DNA of 6,040 bases from an uncultured Collinsella sp. (GTDB lineage Bacteria > Actinomycetota > Coriobacteriia > Coriobacteriales > Coriobacteriaceae). Made by a program: the position numbers and the translations under genes. Numbering within the stretch: position 1 is the first letter of the stretch; each line of letters opens with the position of its first letter. The notes under the pieces were generated by a model. It made no database searches, had not been told where the DNA came from, and saw only the letters and a program-made list of their open reading frames with translations. The stretch lies in assembly GCA_900550815.1 (NCBI GenBank), contig URTW01000126.1, positions 1 through 6,040 of the forward strand. The letters run 5' to 3'. Positions 1 to 5,603 of this stretch are shown piece by piece.

Positions 1-87
1 TTCTTATTTTCTGTGCGTCTTTTTTTCTTATCGTGTGTCGCGCTGTGCTGGGGTGGTCGCCGCCCCTTTCGCGCGGGGCTATAGGTG

Positions 88-116
88 TTTAAAAATGGGG
101 CGGTTCCCCATATTAT
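88..116 (+). promoter_or_regulatory. Candidate sigma70-type promoter of mraZ / dcw cluster
   Basis: A TTTAAA box at 88-93 (4 of 6 matches to TTGACA) and a TATTAT box at 111-116 (5 of 6 to TATAAT) are separated by 17 bases, the optimal spacing. Transcription would start near 122-124, giving a leader of about 60 bases before mraZ. The spacer is almost filled by the inverted repeat at 95-111, which overlaps the first base of the -10 box, so a protein bound there would compete with or distort RNA polymerase. This is a pattern match only; the start site is not shown by the sequence. Confidence 0.5.
95..111. repeat. Inverted repeat 1, operator-like, in the promoter spacer
   Basis: ATGGGG, a five-base spacer CGGTT, then CCCCAT form a perfect 6+6 inverted repeat. 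It lies between the candidate -35 and -10 boxes of mraZ. It shares the core GGGG-(C/T)GGTT-CCCC with the repeat at 132-148. Published MraZ operators are direct repeats of TGGG(A/G) separated by about five bases. Here TGGGG occurs once on each strand, with the two pentamers offset by 10 bases, so the element and helical spacing are similar but the orientation differs. Binding by MraZ is an inference. Confidence 0.5.
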
Positions 117-131
117 TGATGACGTCGACAG

Positions 132-148
132 GCGGGGTGGTTCCCCGC
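132..148. repeat. Inverted repeat 2, operator- or hairpin-like, in the mraZ leader
   Basis: GCGGGG, spacer TGGTT, then CCCCGC form a perfect 6+6 inverted repeat, 37 bases downstream of the matching repeat at 95-111. It would sit at roughly +10 to +26 of the transcript, so it could act as a second DNA operator or as an RNA hairpin. A half-like copy of the core, GGGGTGGT, also occurs at 50-57. The T-T-C-C-C-C at 141-146 can alternatively pair, with one G-U pair, with the mraZ ribosome binding site at 172-177. Confidence 0.45.
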
Positions 149-171
149 GTACGTGCCATCTGAGTAACCGA

Positions 172-179
172 GGGGAGGG
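172..179 (+). promoter_or_regulatory. Strong Shine-Dalgarno of mraZ, decides its start
   Basis: GGGGAGGG lies five bases before the ATG at 185. A second in-frame ATG at 191 would be 11 bases from it, which is less favourable. The 185 start is therefore chosen, although both give a protein that retains the whole first MraZ motif. Confidence 0.7.
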
Positions 180-184
180 CGCAC

Positions 185-619
185 ATGGGAATGACTGGTG
201 CATACGAGCGCAATCTCGATGCAAAAGGTCGTCTATCCCTGCCTGCACCCCTTCGCGAGGAGCTTGGAGAGCACGTTCGCGTGTTTAAAGCCCTGGATGT
301 CGATGCTCTGTACGTGTTCTCTGCCGAGGCCTTCGATAAGTGGGTCGAAGGACTCTTCGCGGGTCGTGAGGGCCACGAGGGTTTTAACCCGCGTGACATT
401 AATGACCAGAAGCTCATGAGGGCGATCAACAAGCGCACCACGTCGATGGACGTGGACAGCGCCGGTCGTATCGGTCTTTCCGAGTCTCTCCGCAAGCAGG
501 CGAACCTCGACCGCGAGGTCACGGTTGTGGGCAACTACGACCACCTTGAGGTTTGGGATCGCGCCGCGGCCGATGAGGACGATGACGATGAGGCCCTGCT
601 GGACCTCTTCTTCTCGTAA
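185..619 (+). CDS. mraZ: MraZ transcriptional regulator
   Basis: MraZ is a DNA-binding protein with two SpoVT-AbrB-like folds that assembles into rings and controls transcription of the dcw cluster, usually including its own gene. The 144-residue length is normal for the family. Both hallmark DxxxR motifs are visible: D12-A-K-G-R16 followed by LSLPAPLREEL, and D91-S-A-G-R95 followed by IGLSESLRKQ. The C-terminal half carries the typical VVGNYDHLEVWD segment (114-125). The tail is strongly acidic (ADEDDDDE, about 129-136), which I do not recall as a general family trait. The gene is first in the cluster, has a strong Shine-Dalgarno, and sits below two inverted repeats that could be its operators. 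It ends in TAA, 20 bases before rsmH. Identity is very secure. Confidence 0.97.
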   Translation: MGMTGAYERNLDAKGRLSLPAPLREELGEHVRVFKALDVDALYVFSAEAFDKWVEGLFAGREGHEGFNPRDINDQKLMRAINKRTTSMDVDSAGRIGLSESLRKQANLDREVTVVGNYDHLEVWDRAAADEDDDDEALLDLFFS

Positions 620-639
620 GGGCAAGGCACGGGTAACGG

Positions 640-1605
640 ATGGAGCGTGGGATCTTGACACAAGAATATCGGCATGAACCTGTCATGCGCGGCGAAGTGC
701 TTGAGGCGCTGCGGCTAAAGAGCGGCTCCGTTGTCTGCGATTGCACCCTTGGCGGTGCCGGCCATTCGGTAAAGATGGCCGCGCAGGTGGGGGAGACGGG
801 CCTTTTGCTCGGCGTCGATCAGGACGACATGGCCCTCGAGGCCGCTGGCGCCCGTTTGGACCGCGAGGTTTCCGGAGTCCCGCACCAGCTGCTGAAGGGC
901 AACTTCGGCGACTTGGACGAGCTGCTTTGCTCGGCCGAGGTGCCCGGGGGCGATGGCTTCCTGTTCGATTTGGGCGTTTCGTCACCGCAACTCGATATCC
1001 CTGGCAGGGGCTTTTCGTATAACGAGGACGCCCCATTGGACATGCGGATGGATCCGGGTAATAACACCTTAAACGCAGCTGAGGTCATCAACACCTATAA
1101 CGAACACGACCTCGCCCGGATTCTACGCGTCTACGGCGAAGAGAAGTTCGCCTCGCAGATCGCGCGCGAGATCGTGCGCCGCCGCGAGCAAGAACCGATC
1201 GACACCACCGGCCAAAATGTCTAGATCATCACTGCAGGAATCCCGGCTGCCGCTCGACGGCATGGCGGACACCCGGCCAAGAAAAGTTTCCAGGCCATTC
1301 GCATCGAGGTCAATCACGAGCTCGATGTGCTCGAACGAGGGCTTGATGCCGCCACCAGGTGGCTCAACCCGGGCGGACGTATCTGCGTCATCTCGTATCA
1401 CTCGCTCGAGGACCGTATCGTAAAGAACCACTTTAAGGAGATGAGCCAGGGGTGCACGTGTCCGCCGGAGATTCCGGTGTGCGTGAGCGGCAACGTGCCG
1501 ATACTCAAGGTCATCACCCGCAGACCCTTGGTTGCCCAGCCTGATGAGGTTGAGCGCAACCCTCGGGCGAGATCAGCCAAAATCCGCGCGGCGCAGCGTC
1601 TGTAG
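640..1605 (+). pseudogene. rsmH: rsmH (mraW) 16S rRNA m4C1402 methyltransferase, interrupted by an in-frame amber codon
   Basis: RsmH transfers a methyl group from SAM to N4 of C1402 in 16S rRNA. The reading frame runs from ATG 640 to TAG 1603-1605, 321 codons before the final stop, normal for the family. Before the stop are HEPV (12-15), the SAM-binding DCTLGGAGHS (34-43), GVDQDD (58-63), FDLGVSSPQLD (109-119) and GFSYNEDAPLDMRMD (124-138). After it come IPAAARRHGGHPAK (201-214), SFQAIRIEVN (216-225), VISYHSLEDRIVK (250-262), a Cys-rich CTCPPEIPVC (272-281) and the NPRARSAKIRAAQR tail. Codon 195 (1222-1224) is TAG, where relatives such as Bacillus have an acidic residue in TTGQLV(D/E)xI. The first fragment is 194 residues and lacks the C-terminal part of the catalytic domain; GTG 1327 (codon 230) could restart a 92-residue remnant but has no convincing ribosome site. 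A TTG at 655 with GGAG nine bases upstream is an alternative start. True nonsense mutation and base-call error cannot be told apart here. Confidence 0.9.
1222..1224 (+). other. In-frame amber stop inside rsmH
   Basis: The codons around the stop read ACC GGC CAA AAT GTC TAG ATC ATC. The family pattern T-G-Q-L-V-E/D-I-I suggests GAG to TAG at the stop, and the neighbouring AAT (Asn) also replaces a usually hydrophobic Leu. CAA is a less preferred glutamine codon than CAG in this DNA. The frame is identical on both sides, so this is substitution rather than indel. TAG is the ordinary terminator of four other reading frames in this window, which argues against general reassignment. Confidence 0.9.
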
Positions 1606-1695
1606 GCGCGACCGCGCGATATTGGATCTCCCGCTCGCACCATAATCGAAGCTTAAACACACTACCAACGTACTCGGGATGGGAGGCGGCATATC
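1606..1695 (+). other. rsmH-ftsL spacer
   Basis: This 90-base stretch has no coding content. A short GCGC-GACC-GCGC hairpin (4 bp) directly follows the rsmH stop but has no T-tract, so it is not a convincing terminator. A CATAAT box at 1641-1646 has no matching -35. GGAGG at 1682-1686, nine bases before ATG 1696, is a good ribosome binding site for the next gene. In frame with rsmH, reading past its stop would meet TAA at 1654-1656. Confidence 0.5.
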
Positions 1696-2166
1696 ATGGG
1701 CTACAACACTTCAAGCGCAGCACTTGCCTATGATATGAACGCCATGCCCGCCTATCGTGAGACGCCGCAGGCCCCCGTTGCTCCCCGTGAGCAGCGCACG
1801 CCGCGCTTTGATGTCTACACGGGCGCGGGCCGTCAGGCAAACCAGGCGGTAAGCCCGGTTTTCATGAGCGTTCTTAAAACGTTTTGCATCATTGCGGCTA
1901 TCTTCATGACGATCGGCGTCGCCCGCGTGGCACTCGCCGGCGTTACGGCCCAGGTGCTCAACAGCAACGCCGAGCTTACCAACACGCTCGAAAAGGCGAC
2001 CGATGAGAGCTCCGACCTGGAGGTCATGCATTCGGTCTATGGCGCCGACACGCGCATTCGCGACCTTGCGGGCGCTTATGGCATGGTGGAGCCCAGCGAG
2101 AGCGTTACACTTGACTTTTCGCAGGATGCAGCCGCGGGCGCCAACGCGACCGCGACCGCTCAGTAG
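1696..2166 (+). CDS. ftsL: FtsL-like divisome membrane protein
   Basis: FtsL is a small one-pass membrane protein that, with FtsB/DivIC and FtsQ, links the early divisome to the FtsW-FtsI synthase. Sequence identity in this family is very low, so the call rests on position between rsmH and ftsI and on topology. The 156-residue protein has a soluble N-terminus rich in Ala, Pro and charged residues (1-56), one hydrophobic segment (about 58-83, containing LKTFCIIAAIFMTIGVARVA), then a polar heptad-like stretch (about 84-118) suited to a coiled coil. It is followed by IRDLAGAYGMVEPSESVTL (121-139), which resembles the 'A..LGM..P' motif common in FtsL/DivIC proteins. The last 17 residues are Ala/Thr-rich and probably disordered. 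A Shine-Dalgarno GGAGG sits nine bases before the start. The gene ends in TAG, 17 bases before ftsI. FtsB/DivIC family membership is the main alternative. Confidence 0.8.
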   Translation: MGYNTSSAALAYDMNAMPAYRETPQAPVAPREQRTPRFDVYTGAGRQANQAVSPVFMSVLKTFCIIAAIFMTIGVARVALAGVTAQVLNSNAELTNTLEKATDESSDLEVMHSVYGADTRIRDLAGAYGMVEPSESVTLDFSQDAAAGANATATAQ

Positions 2167-2183
2167 CAAGACGGTAGCTGAGT

Positions 2184-4049
2184 ATGACAAATGACTATCG
2201 CCGCGGTTCCGATGGGGGCCGCGGTTCTGGACGTCCCTCGTCGCGGGGACGTTCTGGTTATCAAGGAACGGGTCGGCAATCTTACAACGCCGGGCAGTCC
2301 CGTGGCAACGACCCGGCGTCGCGACTTCGCGGCTCGGACGGCCCTCAAATGCATAACACCAGGTCGCGCAAGAGTTCGTCGACCGAATGGCTCACAGGCA
2401 CGCCTCTGCCTCGCCGCAAAGCCATCATGGGCTTCATCGGGCTTGGTTTGGGCTTGGGCGTCTTTCGCCTTGCCGACTATCAAATTGTCGAAGCCGATAA
2501 ACTGCGCGAGCGTGCCGATGCGCGCCGCCTGCTTGCACAGACCCTCTATGCCAAACGCGGCACCATCTACGACTGCAACGGTAACGTGCTGGCGTCGTCG
2601 GTCGAATGTCGCAACATCGCCGTGAACCCGCAGCTTGTCGAGGATGTTGACAAGACGGTGTCGGCGCTGGTCAAGGCAACTGGAATCGATAAAAAGACCT
2701 GCCGCAAGCTCGTCGAGTCCGATGGCACCTGGGTGTATATCAAGCGCCAGGTGGACGAAGACGATGCTGCGGCGCTGGAGAAGAAGAACCTGCCCGGCGT
2801 GCTTTTTGAGCAGGCCATGAAGCGCGTATATCCATACGGCAATCTGGCATCGCAGGTGCTGGGTGTAGTGAATGTAGACAACGACGGCTTGACGGGTCTC
2901 GAAAAGCAATACAACAAGCTTCTGACCGGCACGAATGGTACCCTCGTGCGCGAGCGCGCGAGGGACGGCAGCTATATCGCGGGCGGTGCCTATAAAAAGG
3001 TGGCTGCGGTCGACGGCGTTGACATCGTGACGACGCTTGACGTCAATATGCAGCGAGCGGCTGAGGATGCTTTGGCGGAGGCTGTCGAGAAGACAAAGGC
3101 CAAGAACGGCTCGGCTTTGGTCACCGACCCCACGACTGGTGAAATTCTCGCCGCCTGCTCGTACCCGACCTACGACCAGACCGATCTGGAAAACGCCAAG
3201 ACCGAGGATATGAACTTGCGCCTGGTCACCGACGCCTACGAGCCCGGCTCGGTCTTTAAGACGCTCGTGGCGGGCGCCGGCTTCGACTTGGGCGTCGTGC
3301 GATCGAGTACGTCGTTTGAGGTGCCGGCGAGCATCAAGGTGGGCGACGATACCGTCACCGATGCCGACAAGCGCGACTATGCCATGACCATGGATGTGCG
3401 CGAGATGATGCGCCGTTCGTCCAACGTGGGCTTTGTCCTGGTGGGGCGCAAGATCGGTGCCGACGACTTTGCCGCCTATGTGGACAAGTGGGGCATCGGT
3501 CACAGCTCGGGTGTCGATTTTCCGGGAGAGAGCCTGGGTATCGTCAAGGAGCGTGACCAGTATGACGGCGCCACGCTGGGCTCGATGAGCTTTGGACAGG
3601 CACTGTCCGTCTCGCCGATTGAGATCGCACGTGCCGTGGGCGGCATCGCCAACGGCGGCGTGATGATGACACCGCACTTCTATAAGTCCAGCAAAGGCGA
3701 CGAGAAGGACTGGGGCGAAGGCGAGCGCGCGATTTCGGAGGACGCCGCATCCCAGGTGACATCGTGCATGCAGACGGTCGAGTCCGAGGGAACGGGCGTT
3801 GGCGGCGCGGTTGACGGCTATGACGTGGCGGGTAAGACCGGTACGGCCGAACGTGCCGACGAGAACGGCGGCTACCTCAAGGAGAACTACATGTCGTCCT
3901 TTATGGGCTTTGCACCGGCACAATCGCCCAAGGTGCTGTGCTATATCACGCTCGACGGAACGCCGAGCGGCTCAGATGCCGCTGCGGTGCCGTTCCAGTC
4001 CATTATGGCCAACGCGCTCGACGTGCTGGGTATCCCGCACACGAAGTAG
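2184..4049 (+). CDS. ftsI: FtsI / PBP3-type septal peptidoglycan transpeptidase (class B PBP)
   Basis: This is a DD-transpeptidase that cross-links septal peptidoglycan next to FtsW. In order it shows a cytoplasmic tail rich in Arg, Gly and Ser (1-76), one membrane anchor (about 80-97), the non-catalytic PBP-dimer domain beginning with KRGTIYDCNGNVLA (124-137), and the transpeptidase domain. The catalytic motifs are complete: S356-V-F-K359 in YEPGSVFKT, S412-S-N414, and K551-T-G-T554. The length, 621 residues, is normal. In the RGxIxDRNG motif the usual Arg is Cys131. The ATG at 2184 lies 17 bases after the FtsL-like stop and lacks a clear Shine-Dalgarno, so translation may be coupled to ftsL or weak. 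A later in-frame ATG at 2349 (Met56) also lacks a good ribosome site. No PASTA repeats are present after the transpeptidase domain, unlike some Gram-positive PBPs. The 621-residue start is preferred but not proven. Confidence 0.95.
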   Translation: MTNDYRRGSDGGRGSGRPSSRGRSGYQGTGRQSYNAGQSRGNDPASRLRGSDGPQMHNTRSRKSSSTEWLTGTPLPRRKAIMGFIGLGLGLGVFRLADYQIVEADKLRERADARRLLAQTLYAKRGTIYDCNGNVLASSVECRNIAVNPQLVEDVDKTVSALVKATGIDKKTCRKLVESDGTWVYIKRQVDEDDAAALEKKNLPGVLFEQAMKRVYPYGNLASQVLGVVNVDNDGLTGLEKQYNKLLTGTNGTLVRERARDGSYIAGGAYKKVAAVDGVDIVTTLDVNMQRAAEDALAEAVEKTKAKNGSALVTDPTTGEILAACSYPTYDQTDLENAKTEDMNLRLVTDAYEPGSVFKTLVAGAGFDLGVVRSSTSFEVPASIKVGDDTVTDADKRDYAMTMDVREMMRRSSNVGFVLVGRKIGADDFAAYVDKWGIGHSSGVDFPGESLGIVKERDQYDGATLGSMSFGQALSVSPIEIARAVGGIANGGVMMTPHFYKSSKGDEKDWGEGERAISEDAASQVTSCMQTVESEGTGVGGAVDGYDVAGKTGTAERADENGGYLKENYMSSFMGFAPAQSPKVLCYITLDGTPSGSDAAAVPFQSIMANALDVLGIPHTK

Positions 4050-4175
4050 GGGGTTACAATCTTTGGGGCGTGGTTTGTTGTCCCATATGAGGGTGTTCAC
4101 ATGCCCTGCACCACGCATGTGCGGCGCTGGGATACAATACGCCGATAGCATTATTAGGTTTACAGGGGAGCTGCA
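4050..4175 (+). promoter_or_regulatory. ftsI-murF spacer with overlapping inverted repeats and possible internal promoter
   Basis: This is the longest gap inside the cluster. GCGTGGT at 4068-4074 is perfectly complementary to ACCACGC at 4110-4116 (35-base loop). CACATGC at 4098-4104 is perfectly complementary to GCATGTG at 4115-4121 (10-base loop). The two pairings share bases 4115-4116, so as RNA they exclude each other. No T-tract follows either stem. Two TACAAT boxes (4055-4060, 4133-4138) match 5 of 6 of a -10, but neither has a recognisable -35; the second lies just below the tighter repeat and could be an activator-dependent promoter. AGGGGAG at 4164-4170 is the murF ribosome site, five bases before its ATG. 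Confidence 0.45.
4098..4121. repeat. Perfect 7+7 inverted repeat upstream of murF
   Basis: CACATGC, ten bases, then GCATGTG. The dyad lies where the -35 region of the TACAAT box at 4133-4138 would be, so it could be an operator or a small RNA hairpin. It lacks the T-run of an intrinsic terminator. Function is unknown. Confidence 0.45.
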
Positions 4176-5600
4176 ATGATAGAGATCGCCGTCAACAACC
4201 TCGCGGCCGCAACAGGGGCCCGAACCGTGACGGGAGAAGCCGATCGGGTATGCCGCGGGTGCGTTATCGACTCGCGCCAGGTCGAGGAAGGGACGATTTT
4301 CGTCGCCTTTCCCGGTGATTACGTCGACGGCAATGATTTTGCTTCCCGTGCCGTCCAGTCGGGTGCCGGCGCCGTCGTGATGACGCGTGAACCCGAGGCC
4401 GAGCTGGTCTCGCTGGCGCAGGACAAGGGGTGCGCCATCCTGCTGACCGATGATCCCGAGGAGTTTCTGCTGCGTTTGGCGCACACGTATCGCCTGGAGC
4501 TTGGCTGCCTGGTCGTTGGCATTACCGGTTCCATCGGCAAGACGACGACCAAGGACGTGCTCGCCGCCGTGCTCGCCAAGCGCTATCGTGTCTGGGCCAC
4601 CAAGGGCAATTTCAATAACCTGATCGGCATGCCGCTCACGGTGCTTTCCACTCCGGCCGATACCGAGGTCCTGGTGCTCGAGATGGGCATGAACCATTTC
4701 CACGAGATTGAGCGCCTGTCCCAGTCCGCCAATCCCAACCTTGCCATCGTGAGCAAGATTGGTACCTCTCACATCGGCATTTTGGGCAGCCGCGAGAACA
4801 TCGCCCGCGCTAAGGCCGAGATTGTCCAGGGTATGTGCGCCGCCGGCGACTTCTTGCCGCTGCTGGTTTTGGGCGGCGAGGACGACTTTACACCGTTCAT
4901 TCGCGATACGTTCGCCCAGCCTGCTGGTATCGACGTGATGCTGGCCGGCGTCTCGGACGATGATGAGGTCCGCGCCCGCGACATTCGTGTTGATGACGAA
5001 GGCCGTCCGGTCTTTACGCTCGATTTTGGCCAGGGTGAGACGATCGATACCATGCTTGCCATCCCCGGCGTGCAGTCCGTCCCAAATGCCGTTAAGGCCG
5101 CCGCAGTTGCCTATCGCCTGGGCGTGACGCCCGAGCAGGTCGATGCTGCCTTTAGAGGCCTCACGATCACCGGTCACCGCCAGGAGATCAAGCGCGCCAA
5201 GAGCGGTGCCCGCGTCATTGACGATTCCTATAACGCCAGCGCCGAATCCATGGCTGCTGGTCTCGATCTACTGTGCTCGCTTTCGTGCACGGGGTCTCGC
5301 ATGGCGATCCTGGGCGAGATGGGCGAGATGGGCGATGAGGCTCCTCGCATGCATGAGCTCGTGGGCGCCTATGCCGCCGCCAAGAAGCTCGACATGCTGG
5401 CGTGCGTGGGTGGTGAGCTGGCCCAGCTTATGGCCGATGCCGCGCGCATGATGGGCATGGACGAGGACCGCATCCAGGTGTTCTCCGATTATCAGCAGGT
5501 GCTCGACCGCATGGGCGGCGCGCTTGAAAATCATGATGTTGTACTGGTCAAGGGTTCCCGTTTTGTTGAGCTCGACCGCTTTGTGGAAGGTGTGTGCTAG
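4176..5600 (+). CDS. murF: MurF, UDP-MurNAc-tripeptide--D-alanyl-D-alanine ligase
   Basis: MurF uses ATP to join D-Ala-D-Ala to UDP-MurNAc-tripeptide in the cytoplasm, the last step in making the pentapeptide precursor. The 474-residue length is normal. An N-terminal substrate domain (VIDSRQVEEGTIFVAFPGDYVDG across 30-52) is followed by the P-loop GITGSIGKTTTKD (115-127, Lys122), then EMGMNHFHEIERLS (169-182), IGTSHIGILGSREN (195-208, His199) and AKAEI, whose Lys213 is the expected carbamylated lysine. The C-terminal domain has GHRQEI (333-338), DDSYNAS (349-355), ILGEMGEMGDE (378-388) and VLVKGSRFVELDRFVE (456-471). These features separate it from MurE: there is no MurE-type amino-acid-binding motif. 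murE is not between ftsI and murF here. The gene ends in TAG, three bases before mraY and in the same reading frame, so the two are likely cotranslated by coupling. Confidence 0.95.
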   Translation: MIEIAVNNLAAATGARTVTGEADRVCRGCVIDSRQVEEGTIFVAFPGDYVDGNDFASRAVQSGAGAVVMTREPEAELVSLAQDKGCAILLTDDPEEFLLRLAHTYRLELGCLVVGITGSIGKTTTKDVLAAVLAKRYRVWATKGNFNNLIGMPLTVLSTPADTEVLVLEMGMNHFHEIERLSQSANPNLAIVSKIGTSHIGILGSRENIARAKAEIVQGMCAAGDFLPLLVLGGEDDFTPFIRDTFAQPAGIDVMLAGVSDDDEVRARDIRVDDEGRPVFTLDFGQGETIDTMLAIPGVQSVPNAVKAAAVAYRLGVTPEQVDAAFRGLTITGHRQEIKRAKSGARVIDDSYNASAESMAAGLDLLCSLSCTGSRMAILGEMGEMGDEAPRMHELVGAYAAAKKLDMLACVGGELAQLMADAARMMGMDEDRIQVFSDYQQVLDRMGGALENHDVVLVKGSRFVELDRFVEGVC

Positions 5601-5603
5601 CCC

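Noticed and set aside
20..26. T-run as an intrinsic terminator of an upstream gene
   Set aside because: The upstream stem, if any, lies outside the window, and no hairpin is visible within it.
655..660. Perfect TTGACA as a -35 box inside the rsmH start region
   Set aside because: No TATAAT-like box at 16-18 bases downstream, and it lies within coding sequence.
1222..1224. Genome-wide recoding of TAG, for example to pyrrolysine or glutamine
   Set aside because: TAG ends rsmH (1603), the ftsL-like gene (2164), ftsI (4047) and murF (5598) at normal protein lengths, so it works as a stop here.
1217..1423. 68-codon frame starting at the ATG next to the rsmH amber codon, as a frameshifted continuation
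   Set aside because: Its translation does not match RsmH. The RsmH sequence continues in the original frame, so no frameshift is involved.
1641..1646. CATAAT as an ftsL promoter -10
   Set aside because: No -35 at suitable spacing; TTGGAT at 1622-1627 is only 13 bases away and a poor match.
2160..3923. 587-codon open frame on the - strand opposite ftsI
   Set aside because: It is in register with the ftsI codons, so its stops would correspond to TTA, CTA and TCA in ftsI, which GC-rich genes avoid. The translation shows no domain or motif.
3972..5177. 401-codon open frame on the - strand opposite murF
   Set aside because: Same cause: codon register with murF and avoidance of TTA, CTA and TCA. 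No recognisable protein features, and it runs through the ftsI end and the spacer.
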